64,000 nucleotides of DNA from Kitasatospora humi (GTDB taxonomy: Bacteria > Actinomycetota > Actinomycetes > Streptomycetales > Streptomycetaceae). The stretch is taken from contig NZ_JAJJPA010000024.1 of the NCBI RefSeq assembly GCF_020907985.1, positions 1 through 64,000 on the forward strand, given 5' to 3'. The translations under genes were made by a program, and so were the position numbers. The notes beneath the pieces were generated by a model. The model was given only the letters and a program-made list of their open reading frames with translations, ran no database searches and was not told the DNA's origin. Positions 45,007-53,777 of this stretch are shown here, one piece after another. Positions within the stretch are counted from its first letter, which is position 1. Each line of letters starts with the position of its first letter.

Positions 45007-46278
45007 TCACTGGATGAAGGACTCCGGGGGCAGTGCGGGCCGGTCGAATGCGGTGACCGGACGGTGTTTCAGCCACTGGTCGAAGAAGTCGGCCAGGTAC
45101 GTCCGCTCCACGCACAAGGTGCGCTCGACATCTGCCGTGCCCAGCTCGTTGGTGACGGTGGCGGCGGGCAGCACTCCCTGTCGGGCCAGCTGCGGCAGGT
45201 AGGCCTCCGCGTCGGTGAGCGAGGCATGCCTGGCGGTGGGCAGGTTGAGGTCCCGGCTCCAGCCCCGGGTGTGCTGCCAGAAGGCGTCCCAGGCGGCGAC
45301 GGTGTGATGGGTGAACTGCTGGGTGCCGATCAGCAGCAGGGGTCGGTCCAGGCCGTCGGCCGCGACCGGGGCGAGGTTGGTGCCGCTCTCCAGCTGGTTG
45401 TTGCCCAGCGGGCCGTCCATGTTGACGCCGGCCAGCAGCCGCGGGTCGTCGTGCATGGTCTCGGCCGCCGTGTAGCCACCGGCGGAGTGCCCGAACATCC
45501 CGATGGTGGTCGTGTCCGCGGTCTGCGCCAGCGCGGGCGGCAGGGTGCCGGGGGTGGTCAGCTGGTCCATCACGAACCGGGTGTCGGCGACCCGGGTGTC
45601 CATCACCTTCTGCATCAGCGCCTGGATGGTGCCGTCCTGCTCCGCCTGCTGGATCAGCTGGGGCGTCAGCGCACTGGTGCGCACCGAGCCGTCGGGGAAC
45701 TGCACACCCGGCGCCTCGTAGGTGTGGTCGATGGTCACCACCACGTAGCCGTGGCTTGCCAGGTCGTCCACCAGGGTGCTGTCCCAGTTGCGCGGGTCTC
45801 CGGCGCCCGGCGAGTAGAGCACCACCGGGAACCTGCCGTGCCCGGTGTCGGCCGGCGCGCCCTGGTGGGCGTGCGTCAGGGTGCCGGCCCAGTCCACCGC
45901 GCCCACCGGCAGGGCACCGTCCAGCGCACCGCTGTAGTAGCGGTCGAAGGCGGCGGCCTCGCCCGGCGTGAACTGCGGGGCGAGCGGATAGCGGTCGGCG
46001 CGCACCGCCGGATAGACCACGCTGATCATCAACTCCCGGTGCGCCGGACTGCTCACCCACGGATCGGCCCGCGAGGTGTCGGTCAGGTGCAGCGAGACCG
46101 TACCGAGCTGGTAGCGGCCGGTCGGAGCCGGCTGGGTGAGCCGCGCGGGGCCGGACCGGGCGGCGGCCGCGGGGCCGGTGGTCCCGGGGGCCGGGGCGGC
46201 GAGGGCGGGCGTGGCGGCGACCGTGCCGACCAGCGCGGCGGACAGGGCGGCGGCGAGGAGGACCTTGCGAATCGTCAT
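45007..46278 (-). CDS. Secreted alpha/beta hydrolase, PAF-acetylhydrolase/lipase-like
   Basis: 423 residues. Signal peptide MTIRKVLLAAALSAALVGTV to ALAAPA. A beta-rich N-terminal part (YQLGTVSLHLTDTSRADPWV, RELMISVVYPAV) leads to the hydrolase fold, PVVLYSPGAGDPRNWDSTLV, nucleophile elbow GHSAGGYT, an Asp in NMDGPLG and a late His in HASLTDAEAY. This layout is that of Streptomyces extracellular lipases related to platelet-activating-factor acetylhydrolases. Start ATG 46278 is fixed by the signal peptide. Confidence 0.88.
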   Translation of the reverse strand: MTIRKVLLAAALSAALVGTVAATPALAAPAPGTTGPAAAARSGPARLTQPAPTGRYQLGTVSLHLTDTSRADPWVSSPAHRELMISVVYPAVRADRYPLAPQFTPGEAAAFDRYYSGALDGALPVGAVDWAGTLTHAHQGAPADTGHGRFPVVLYSPGAGDPRNWDSTLVDDLASHGYVVVTIDHTYEAPGVQFPDGSVRTSALTPQLIQQAEQDGTIQALMQKVMDTRVADTRFVMDQLTTPGTLPPALAQTADTTTIGMFGHSAGGYTAAETMHDDPRLLAGVNMDGPLGNNQLESGTNLAPVAADGLDRPLLLIGTQQFTHHTVAAWDAFWQHTRGWSRDLNLPTARHASLTDAEAYLPQLARQGVLPAATVTNELGTADVERTLCVERTYLADFFDQWLKHRPVTAFDRPALPPESFIQ

Positions 46279-46425
46279 GCATCCAGTCTGCCGACGAACC
46301 GTCAGCGGAACGATGGTGCCAGCACCCGCGTTCCGGGGTTCGGTTTGCCCCACCCGGCAGGTTCGCTCAACACCACCTGCTCGACTTTCAGTGAACGCCG
46401 CGGCCGTCGTAGGAGCCGCCGGCCG

Positions 46426-47526
46426 TCATCGCAGCACCGCCTCGACCAGGTCCGCGCCGAGCCGGGCGCTGCCGGCGAGGTCGAGCGAGTAGAGCACGTA
46501 GCGGCCGCGCCGGCGGACGGTCAGCAGGCCCGCCTTGCGCAGCACCGCCAGGTGCCGGGAGACCTCGGGCGCGGTGAGGTTCCAGCCCGCCGCCAGCTCC
46601 CCGGTGGTCTGCGGGCCGCGCGCGATGGACCGGGCCAGCCGCAGCCGCACGGGGTGCGCGAGCGCCTCCAGCCGTTGCTGGACCAGTGCCAGCGAGACCG
46701 GCTCGGCGAGCCCCGCCTCCGCCACCGGGTACTGCAGCACCGGCTGCCAGCCGCGGGCGTGCACCACCACCAGGTGGGGCCGCCCGAACACGGTCGGGAT
46801 GAAGGTGGCCCCGCCCGCCTCGGCGGCGCTCACCGAGTTGTCCTGGAGCTTGTCCACCACGATCCGCCGCTGCCCCGACCCGTCCTCCTCCAGGGTGACC
46901 GCCGAGGAGACCGCCGCCAGTGCCTCACCCGGCCCGAGCCGGGCCGGCAGGTCGGCCTTGCGCCGGGCGTCGGCGGCCAGCCCCGGCACCAACTGCCGCC
47001 AGGCCTGCGCGAAGAAGGCCCGGTCGCAGTCCTCCAGGAGCCGCCGGACCAGCGCCCGCACGGTCGCCGGATCGGTGAGCAGCCGCTCGGTGAACGCCGC
47101 CTGCCGCGGTCCGCGCGCCGCCGCCAGCTCCCGGGCCCGGTCCCGGGCACCCTGGTCGGTCAGCGGCGAAGCGGCCGGGCGGTAGCTCAACCGCGCCGAG
47201 CCGCAGCTGGTCAACAGGGCCGCGGCCACGTAGCGTTCGTCGTCCAGCCGGTCGACGGCGTCCAGTTCCTCCGCGAGCGTCGCGGCCGGGCGGGCCGGGA
47301 GCAGGAAGTCGGCGCGCGAGTGCCGCCAGAGGAAGTCCGCCTCGATCAGCCGGTCGGCCAGCTCCGGCTTGAGCATGCCCGACGTCGCGGTCACCCAGCC
47401 GTGCAGGGTCGGGTGGTGCCCCGGCTCCGCCAGCAGGTGCAGCATCGCCACCAACTCCGCCAGCGGCGACGGGGAGAAGGCCAGGCGGTCCTCGGGCAGG
47501 CCGGTGATGTCGATGGTCAGGCTCAC
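46426..47526 (-). CDS. ArsR-type winged-helix regulator with N-terminal DUF5937-like domain
   Basis: 366 residues. The ~270-residue N-terminal part (TIDITGLPEDRLAFSPSPLA, HHPTLHGWVTATSGMLKP, DFLWRHSRADFLLPARP) is the actinobacterial DUF5937 type; the last ~85 residues are an ArsR helix-turn-helix (RLEALAHPVRLRLARSIARG, LTAPEVSRHLAVLRKAGLLT, RRRGRYVLYSLDL). GTG 47526 gives VSLTIDITG as in relatives. Divergent from an MFS exporter with a palindrome between them, so it is probably that gene's repressor. Confidence 0.88.
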   Translation of the reverse strand: MSLTIDITGLPEDRLAFSPSPLAELVAMLHLLAEPGHHPTLHGWVTATSGMLKPELADRLIEADFLWRHSRADFLLPARPAATLAEELDAVDRLDDERYVAAALLTSCGSARLSYRPAASPLTDQGARDRARELAAARGPRQAAFTERLLTDPATVRALVRRLLEDCDRAFFAQAWRQLVPGLAADARRKADLPARLGPGEALAAVSSAVTLEEDGSGQRRIVVDKLQDNSVSAAEAGGATFIPTVFGRPHLVVVHARGWQPVLQYPVAEAGLAEPVSLALVQQRLEALAHPVRLRLARSIARGPQTTGELAAGWNLTAPEVSRHLAVLRKAGLLTVRRRGRYVLYSLDLAGSARLGADLVEAVLR

Positions 47527-47567
47527 GGACCGGGATTCTGCCAGCTCAGCGTCGGGCTCCCGGCCCG

Positions 47568-47588
47568 GATTGACGGGACTCGTCAATC
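47568..47588. promoter_or_regulatory. Palindrome between the ArsR-type and MFS genes
   Basis: GATTGACG (47568-47575), spacer GGACT, CGTCAATC (47581-47588): perfect 8-bp arms, 40 bp from each start codon. Candidate operator for the ArsR-type regulator. Confidence 0.65.
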
Positions 47589-47627
47589 GACGTGCCCGCC
47601 GGGCGCGGTGGGGCGCAGCGTCGGGGC

Positions 47628-48926
47628 ATGACATTGACGCAGGAGAAGGCACGACCGGCCGGGACCGTCAGCCGACCGGAGCGGCCGCGGAGCACGGTCC
47701 GGTTGCTGCGGGTCGCGGGCGGCCGCCGGTACGCGGCCGCACTGGTGGTGGACGCCATCGGAGCCGGGCTGCTCCGCCCGTTCCAACTGCTCTACGGGGT
47801 GAGCGTGCTGGGGCTGAGCGCCGGCCGGGCCGGGCTGGCCCTCTCGCTCGGCCTGCTGGCCGGCCTGGTGGTGCTGCCCCTGGTCGGGCGGTGGGTCGAC
47901 CGCGGGGCGCGGAGCCTGCCGGTGGCGACCACCCTGCTGGTGCGCGCGGTCGGTGTGCTGGTCCTGCTGCTGACCGGTGGCCCGCTCGGCTTCACGCTGG
48001 CCGCGGTGCTGCTCGGAGTGGGTACGCAGTGCTGGCCGACGGTGCACGCGGCCACCGTCACCACCCTGGTCGAGGGACGGCTGCGGGACGCGGCGCTGGC
48101 CGCCGGAAGGTCGCTGCGCAACGCCGGGCTGGGCGTCGGGGCACTGGTCGCCACGGTGGCGACCAGCGGCGGCACGGGTGCCCTGCGCGGGCTGGCGATC
48201 GTGACGGCGGCGGCCTGCGTGGTGGCTGCGGCGCTGGTCTGGTCGCTGCGGGTGACGGCGCCGTCGGCGGTGCGCGCCGAGCGGGAGCGGCAGGAGCGGG
48301 AGCAGCGGGAGCGGCGGGAGCGGCGGGAGCGGCGGGAGCGGCAGCAGCGGGTGCGGGGCCCGGTCGGCGGGTTGAGCACCGTGCTGAGCCTGGCCAACGT
48401 GCCCTTCGCGTTCTGCTTCGACGTGCTGGAAGTGGCGCTGCCCGCGCTGTTGGTGACCCGGCTGCGGGTCTCGCCGGCCTGGTCGTCCGGGATCTTCGTG
48501 GGCAACACGGTACTGGTGATCACCACCCAGCTGGCGGTGGTGCTCTGGCTGGCCAAGCGCTCGCGCCGCTCGGTGCTGGCCCTGGGCGGGGGCCTGCTCG
48601 CCGTGTCCTACCTGGGGTTCTGGCTGGCCGGCGGGCTCGGCGGGGCGACGGGTGCGGGGGCGATCTGCCTGGTGGCGGTGGTCTACACGTTCGGTGAGAT
48701 CGTCTACACCGGTGCCGGCACCGCCCTGGTGGTGGCCGCCGCGCCGCCGGAGCGGCTGGGGCGGGCGCTGGCCCGCTGGGAGCTCTCCAACGGCCTGGGG
48801 CGGGCCGCCGCACCCGCCTCGCTCACCGCACTGCTCGCCGTCGGGCCCGGTGTGCTCTGGGGAGTGCTGGCGGCGGCCACCGCGGTCGGCGCGGCCGTCG
48901 TGCGGCGGGTGGGACCGGACGTCTGA
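47628..48926 (+). CDS. MFS transporter
   Basis: 432 residues, 10-12 TM helices. TM2-3 motif A form is LVGRWVDRGARSLPVATTLL; GVGTQCWPTVHAATVTTLVE follows. Between the two halves is a very polar loop, AERERQEREQRERRERRERR and on, encoded by nearly perfect GAGCGG repeats (48280-48350). Likely exports a small molecule sensed by the divergent ArsR-type regulator. ATG 47628 is weakly preceded by GGGGC. The last ~60 bp are repeated at 51024-51085. Confidence 0.9.
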   Translation: MTLTQEKARPAGTVSRPERPRSTVRLLRVAGGRRYAAALVVDAIGAGLLRPFQLLYGVSVLGLSAGRAGLALSLGLLAGLVVLPLVGRWVDRGARSLPVATTLLVRAVGVLVLLLTGGPLGFTLAAVLLGVGTQCWPTVHAATVTTLVEGRLRDAALAAGRSLRNAGLGVGALVATVATSGGTGALRGLAIVTAAACVVAAALVWSLRVTAPSAVRAERERQEREQRERRERRERRERQQRVRGPVGGLSTVLSLANVPFAFCFDVLEVALPALLVTRLRVSPAWSSGIFVGNTVLVITTQLAVVLWLAKRSRRSVLALGGGLLAVSYLGFWLAGGLGGATGAGAICLVAVVYTFGEIVYTGAGTALVVAAAPPERLGRALARWELSNGLGRAAAPASLTALLAVGPGVLWGVLAAATAVGAAVVRRVGPDV

Positions 48927-49077
48927 CGGCCCGGGTGGAGGCCGAACCGGCTGCCACGTCCGAGTGAGCGGCCGAGGAGTACGCCGGCGTCCGTCGGCGC
49001 TCGGCGGACGGTGCACCCGCTGTCGCCACTGAGGAGTGGGGGCGCGGAGCCGCAGCTCGCGACCGACCGCTGTGGTG

Positions 49078-49111
49078 CTGTGCGAGCGGTCGGACCAGCC
49101 CGCTCGCACAG
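49078..49111. terminator. Hairpin terminator between convergent MFS and GvpU-like genes
   Basis: Perfect 12-bp stem CTGTGCGAGCGG (49078-49089) / CCGCTCGCACAG (49100-49111), 10-nt loop. Placed between two gene ends. Confidence 0.75.
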
Positions 49112-49174
49112 CGGCCTGCCACGGGTGCCGCCCGTTGCCCGGGGCGGGGTTCGCGCTCCGCCCCGGGCGATGCG

Positions 49175-49567
49175 TCACTGGTCGGTGTAGCTGAGGTCTC
49201 CCACCGTCCAGCTGCTGACTTCGGCGATGGCGATGCGGTACATGCCTCCGGTGTGCGGCAGCCCGTAGCTGCCTTGCAGGATGCGGGCGACGTGCAGGTG
49301 CAGGTGCGTCGGCCGGGCGGGGTGCGAGGTGTCATCGCCGGTCTGGCCGGCGCCGTGACCGGCGGGGTTCGAGAACAGTGCGGCGAAGGGCTTCAGGTGC
49401 TCGGAGGCCGAAAGGACTTCGGCGACCCGCTCGTGCCACAGGCTCTGCGGCGCCAGGCGTCCGGTGATGACCGCGCCCGGAACGACCACGGTCAGGGGCA
49501 TCTGGTTGCTGTGCTCGGACTCCACCATCGCGGCGATCTCGACGAGCAGCGCATCAGGGTTCGACAT
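49175..49567 (-). CDS. GvpU-like small protein (gas-vesicle accessory family), tentative
   Basis: 130 residues. The pattern LTVVVPGAVITGRLAPQSLW, a middle helix VAEVLSASEHLKPFAALF, then THLHLHVARILQGSYGLPH and YRIAIAEVSSWTVGDL resembles GvpU, which has the same order of strand, variable loop and final xxIxxVxxFxxG element. No other gvp genes are in the window, so even if the family is right the role is unclear. Start ATG 49567. Confidence 0.6.
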   Translation of the reverse strand: MSNPDALLVEIAAMVESEHSNQMPLTVVVPGAVITGRLAPQSLWHERVAEVLSASEHLKPFAALFSNPAGHGAGQTGDDTSHPARPTHLHLHVARILQGSYGLPHTGGMYRIAIAEVSSWTVGDLSYTDQ

Positions 49568-50612
49568 GCCCCCAGAGGATAGTTCGGGCCGTGGCCCGCG
49601 CGCACGACCGCCCTCGAACGACTCCGGCTGCGGCTGGTGGTCCGCCGACTCCGGCGGGCCGCGCCGACTCCTCAGCGGTGATCCGGGGAGTGGGAAAATG
49701 TGAGACGGCCGAGAGAGATATGTGGCGGCGGGCATGGCCGCCTCCCACCGGAGCGACGGGGGCGGGAACGGTCCTCGACGCGTGAGCGGTGGCTTCTTCG
49801 GCGCACTGCTTGCCGCGCGGGCGCATCAGCGCATCAGCGCATCAGCGCCAGGTGACGCCCTGTCGCCGCATCCGCACACCGCCGGTCCGGACGCCCGGGA
49901 ACATCAGTGCCGCGCCGCCATGCGAAAACCTACTCCGGCGAGAGTAGACATTGCCCGGCAGCCTGTGTAATGTTCCTGATGTTGGAACAGCAGGACAGCA
50001 GGACGGGCAGACATGAACTGCCCGAGCAGTACAGCAGTGACGTATGAGGCGTGCAGGTCGTCAGTCCGCGGGGCCCGGTCGTGCAAAAGGGGTCCGGCGG
50101 GGGCGGTGACCTGCCAGGCGCGTCGGGCCCGGCAGTGCGTGGGGTCCGAGGCGGTGGCGGTCAGGCACGTGCAGGAACGCAGTACCGGCAGCACCCGGGA
50201 AGTCGAACACCCAGCAGTACCAGCAGTTCGCACCACGCAGTACCAGCAGGACGGGTGTCGCCAGCAGTTCGCAACACCAGCAGTACCGGCAGTACCGGCA
50301 GTACCGGCAGTATGCACAACAGAGGAGAAGGGAAGGGTTCACCCAGCCGGATCGCCCGCCCTGGCGCGCATCCACCGCCAGGCGGTCACCGCAGTACCCA
50401 TCGTCATGGAACGTCATGGAAGAGGTGGTTCTCGGTCACGCATACGCGATCCCCGCATCCCGCCCCTCCCCCGGGCGGTGCGGACACTACAGCTCGGCCC
50501 GACGGTCGACAGCGGTAGTGCAGTAGATGGTGAAAGTGAATCCGTACACCCCTGGGCCCCGGCGCACATCGCGCCGGGGCCCTCGACCCGTTTCGCAGGA
50601 AGGACGGTGCCG
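49568..50612. other. Gene-poor region with low-complexity tandem repeats
   Basis: No supported gene. Contains (GCGCATCA)3 at 49821-49848, an inverted repeat TGTTCC-N7-GGAACA at 49971-49989, and from about 50000 to 50315 a CAG-rich stretch built of GCAGTACC-like units. It is the long upstream region of the small MerR-type gene, and may hold its promoter and leader. Confidence 0.6.
50180..50312. repeat. GCAGTACCxx variable repeat block
   Basis: Degenerate copies of CAGCAGTACCAGCAG and CAGCAGTTCGCAxCAC, ending in three uninterrupted GGCAGTACC units (about 50285-50310). Such arrays often vary in copy number. Confidence 0.75.
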
Positions 50613-50966
50613 GTGGAACAGGCCACCCACGCCACAGACCCGAAGAAGGCGGACCCCGTGAGCGCAGAGAGCAAGTTCGACGACGACGACTACCCCGCCT
50701 ACACCATGGGCCGGGCCGCGGAGATCCTGGGCACGACGCCGGGCTTCCTCCGCAGCCTCGACGAGGCGAAGCTCATCACCCCGCAGCGCTCCGCCGGCGG
50801 CCACCGCCGCTACTCGCGCTACCAGCTGCGCATCGCCGCCCGCGCCCGCGAGATCGTCGACCAGGGCACCCCCCTCGACGCGGCATGCCGCATCATCATC
50901 CTCGAAGACCAGCTCGAAGAGGCCCTGCGCATCAACGCCGAACTCCGCCGCGGCCACCCCAGCTAG
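50613..50966 (+). CDS. Small MerR-family DNA-binding protein
   Basis: 117 residues, one DNA-binding domain: YTMGRAAEILGTTPGFLRSL, then DEAKLITPQRSAGGHRRYSR and YQLRIAARAREIVDQGTPLD, with a short helix ILEDQLEEALRINAELRR at the end that would dimerise. No effector domain. Members of this short group are widespread in Streptomyces. GTG 50613 has AGGAAGG nine bases upstream; a GTG at 50607 is an alternative. No operon partner. Confidence 0.88.
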   Translation: MEQATHATDPKKADPVSAESKFDDDDYPAYTMGRAAEILGTTPGFLRSLDEAKLITPQRSAGGHRRYSRYQLRIAARAREIVDQGTPLDAACRIIILEDQLEEALRINAELRRGHPS

Positions 50967-51906
50967 CGCCGCGCCCACCGCCCCGCGCAGGAGCGTGGAG
51001 ATCGAATCCCCGCACCTGGAAATGCCGGCGGCAGCCACCGCGGTCGGCGCGGCATCGTGCGGCGGGTGGGACCGCACGTCTGACGCCTTGTCGACCCGCT
51101 GCCATCGAGGAACGCCAGGCCGGCGGCGCAGCCCGTCGTACGGGCCGGCGAAGCCGTTCCGGTCGGCGAAGCGACGCCCGGCCGGCAAGGCTCGTCCCGC
51201 CCGCGAAGCCCCTGCTGTCCGTGGAGCGCGCCGTCAGCGCAGCGCCGGGTGGTCCGCCACCACCGTGCACGAGCCGGGAGCGATCTCGGTGCGCCCGGGT
51301 TCTGCACCCAAGCCGCACCGGCCGCGATCCTCCAGGCCGAGTTGGTCGCACGAGAGACCAAGGACCTCACGAGCGTCTGCCCCGTTGGCAACTACCTCTG
51401 GCGCATCTTCAAGCCGTGGACGCGGTGCCTGGACGACCCGGGCTGAGCTGTCCCTGGACCGAATCGCGCGTGCCAGCAGTTCGGCCGCGCCGACTTCGAC
51501 CTCCTCCGCCTGCGCGTCCTCCACGCCGTATGAACCCGCTGGTGATGGCGGCATGGACGGTCACGCGGAGCGGGTGGACGGTGAGGGCGTTGACCGCGAC
51601 GCCGGCGGCATGGTGGAGCCAGAGGTTTGGAGGAGATCGTCAGCCACAACCATTCATGATCGCGGTTCCGGACACGCTCCGTGGCTCCGGCACTGAAAGT
51701 GAGTCAGAACCAGTTCTGCGAGAGCATTGACACAGGTGAAAGCGACCCGGCCGTTCGCGCCGGCACACCGGCCGCGCCACCACCTTGGTGTCCTCCGATG
51801 GCAGTGCCGCCATTCCGCGGCGATAACTCAGTCGACGGCGGCGTCCTCGCCGGAGGTATCTTCGGGTTCCGACATACGCCAAGACGTGAGGTGGGTGCGA
51901 CTGCAC
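50967..51906. other. Mosaic of gene remnants
   Basis: 940 bp without a supported gene. 51024-51085 is a near copy of the 3' end of the MFS gene at 48867-48928 (about 58 bp, with a one-base deletion and few substitutions). 51575-51669 is one copy of a repeat found again at 59188-59280. The rest shows no sustained protein signal. It looks like a site of repeated insertion and decay. Confidence 0.65.
51575..51669. repeat. Island-flanking repeat, copy A
   Basis: About 95 bp that align with copy B (59188-59280) in the same orientation at roughly four bases in five by eye. The best block is GGATCGTCAGCCAC/AGATCGTCAGCCAC with TGATCGC after it. The two copies bracket the RiPP cluster and one GNAT gene. 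Confidence 0.65.
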
Positions 51907-52449
51907 ATGCCAGATGCTGAAGTCCCGTACGCGGCCTACCAGCCTGCGCCGGTTTCCCACTTACCTCCTGTCGTGGCGGAGCTGTCCGAAGCATCCGCCG
52001 GTGATATCGATCAGCTGGCTGCCCTTCAGACGGAGGTGCGGGGAGGAGGGGTTGCACAGTGGGCCGAGCGGATCGGCCGGGCGGTCGGCGCCGAGCGGAG
52101 CGTTGTGGTGGTCGCACGGGTGGACGGGGAGATCACCGGGTACGCCAACGTGACCTTCCTACCCGAGCATCCGGGTGACGGGGCGCCGGATGGGTACTAC
52201 CTCTCCGGAGTGACGGTGTCGCCTCGGTGGCGGCGGCAAGGGGTTGGACGGGCCCTCACCCGGTGGCGAATGGCCTGGGTGTGGGCGCGGGATCCATCGG
52301 TGTGGTGTTTCGTATCCGCTCGGAACCGCGCGTCCCTCGACCTGCACACCGCCCTCGGATTCGTCGAGGTGCGGCGCGCCCCTGTGTTGCAGGGGGTGTC
52401 CTTCGAGGGTGGCTCGGGTGCGCTGCTGCGTGCTCAGCGGCCGATCTGA
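51907..52449 (+). CDS. GNAT-family N-acetyltransferase
   Basis: 180 residues. Acetyl-CoA binding motif A: YLSGVTVSPRWRRQGVGRAL (RxxGxG), motif B FVSARNRASLDLHTALGFVE. GNAT proteins acetylate amines in small molecules or proteins. It converges on the RiPP cluster, its 3' end overlapping the last gene by 16 bp, so it could be self-resistance or tailoring, but this is only positional. ATG 51907 follows GAGGTGGG; GTGs at 51886 and 51895 are alternatives. Confidence 0.82.
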   Translation: MPDAEVPYAAYQPAPVSHLPPVVAELSEASAGDIDQLAALQTEVRGGGVAQWAERIGRAVGAERSVVVVARVDGEITGYANVTFLPEHPGDGAPDGYYLSGVTVSPRWRRQGVGRALTRWRMAWVWARDPSVWCFVSARNRASLDLHTALGFVEVRRAPVLQGVSFEGGSGALLRAQRPI

Positions 52450-53036
52450 CCGTTGATGCGGTCGAGCAGCTCCGGCAGGGGTGCGCACTGCCAGTCCTGC
52501 TCTACTGGGCCGAGGTCGCGGCCGGTGGCGCGGGCCAGGTTGATCTCGGCGGATTCGTGCAGCCAGTCGAGGCGGGCGATCAGGCCGTCGCCGCCTGCGG
52601 TTAATGTGATGGTTCGTCCGACCACGAGTCGATCGCTGGAAAGGAACGGGGCGCCCTCGGCCAAGTGGCCGATTACTGCCTTCACCATGGCGAAGGACCT
52701 GCGCGGGCTCACCAGCCGCGACGATGCGCGGGGCGGGACGATCAGGGTCCAGCGGTTGCGCTCCACGGCTCCCACGGGGAGAGGACTGTCCGAGAGAAGG
52801 TCTTCCGTGTTCCAGGATTCCCGCAGCCAGATGGTCAGGGGCATCTGCGACAGGCATTCCTCGATCCGGCTGCGGTCCAGGTAGCCGCCGAGGCGAGGGT
52901 CCTTGAACCGCAACTCGGAGAATTCATCCGTCACATCGAGCTCGTCCTGGCGGACGCGGAACGTGCCTTCCGGGTGGGGCACACTCAGCAGCCGGTGGAC
53001 GACGGTGTCGAACGAAGTGTTCGTCGCAATCGCCAT
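52434..53036 (-). CDS. Unrecognised protein, last gene of the RiPP cluster
   Basis: 200 residues; I recognise no family. It begins MAIATNTSFDTVVHRLLSVP, has a plausible beta-rich middle (GAVERNRWTLIVPPRASSRL) and ends in QCAPLPELLDRINGQIGR. No signal peptide, TM segment or metal-binding motif. It starts two bases after the stop of the JmjC gene, so the two are translated together and may act together, for example as a substrate-binding partner of the oxygenase. Confidence 0.8.
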   Translation of the reverse strand: MAIATNTSFDTVVHRLLSVPHPEGTFRVRQDELDVTDEFSELRFKDPRLGGYLDRSRIEECLSQMPLTIWLRESWNTEDLLSDSPLPVGAVERNRWTLIVPPRASSRLVSPRRSFAMVKAVIGHLAEGAPFLSSDRLVVGRTITLTAGGDGLIARLDWLHESAEINLARATGRDLGPVEQDWQCAPLPELLDRINGQIGR

Positions 53037-53038
53037 GG

Positions 53039-53773
53039 TCAGATCCCCAGTCGGTGGACGGCTTGGGCCAGCACGGCCTCCGGGTCCGTTTGCTCACCGA
53101 CGAGGAGTTCGGCGGCGAGGGCGGACGGATGCGGTCTGGCGATGGTGAAGGTGAGATGGACGGAACGGCCCGATGCGGTGCGGGCACAGTGCGGCCACCC
53201 GTGCGGTAGGTAGAGCAGATCCCCGGGGGACAGGACGAAGTCGATGTGCTCCCCCTGCGGATCGGATTCGAGACCTGCGTTGGGATCGGCCGCGCCGGAG
53301 GGACGGACGATATTCCATGCCTTGTGCCCTTCGAGCTGGATGACCACGACATGGGAGGCGTCCCGGTGGAAGCTCAGCCCACGCGACTCGGCAGGTGTGA
53401 TGAAGCCGTAGGCGGTCGTTACCAACCCGAAGTGGGCCTGCAGCTCGTGGACTTCGGCCCGGATGGCGTCGTCGAAGTCCTCAAGACGCTGGTACTTCAT
53501 CGTGTAGCCGTCAGCTACCAGCTGCGCAACACGCTCGGTGTCGATTCCACGCTGCCGGTAGCCAGGGATGTCGGTACTGAAGTCCTTGACCGCGGGCTGG
53601 AGGCTGGACTTGACCAGGGTGAGGTAAGGCCAGTGCATGCCGGAGGCGCCGGCCAGCCGTAGCAGCCACTCGGCATCGAGCCGCTCGGGTGGCAGGCCAC
53701 CTGACCCGATCCAGTGACGCTCGTTCCAGCACTGCGAGATGTGCCCCAGCACGGCGGGGGAGAGCATAGACAT
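53039..53773 (-). CDS. JmjC/cupin-type Fe(II)/2-oxoglutarate-dependent oxygenase
   Basis: 244 residues. The double-stranded beta-helix core has SFHRDASHVVVIQLEGHKAW (HxD metal ligands, at about residues 135-137), followed by VLSPGDLLYLPHGWPHCA, where the second His is the third metal ligand. The family (JmjC, ROXY/NO66-like) hydroxylates protein or peptide side chains. The N-terminal ~100 residues carry a helical region (WPYLTLVKSSLQPAVKDFST). In a RiPP cluster this suggests beta-hydroxylation of the peptide, perhaps of Asp, Glu or His. Four bases after the MFS stop codon. Confidence 0.87.
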   Translation of the reverse strand: MSMLSPAVLGHISQCWNERHWIGSGGLPPERLDAEWLLRLAGASGMHWPYLTLVKSSLQPAVKDFSTDIPGYRQRGIDTERVAQLVADGYTMKYQRLEDFDDAIRAEVHELQAHFGLVTTAYGFITPAESRGLSFHRDASHVVVIQLEGHKAWNIVRPSGAADPNAGLESDPQGEHIDFVLSPGDLLYLPHGWPHCARTASGRSVHLTFTIARPHPSALAAELLVGEQTDPEAVLAQAVHRLGI

Positions 53774-53777
53774 CGCG

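Noticed and set aside
44080-47631. 1183-codon open frame over the DsbA-like, lipase-like and ArsR genes
   Set aside because: It spans several genes with well-defined families on the other strand; no motif in the long frame.
50170-50312. GCAGTACC block as a CRISPR array
   Set aside because: Units are shorter than CRISPR repeats, degenerate and without unique spacers; no cas genes.
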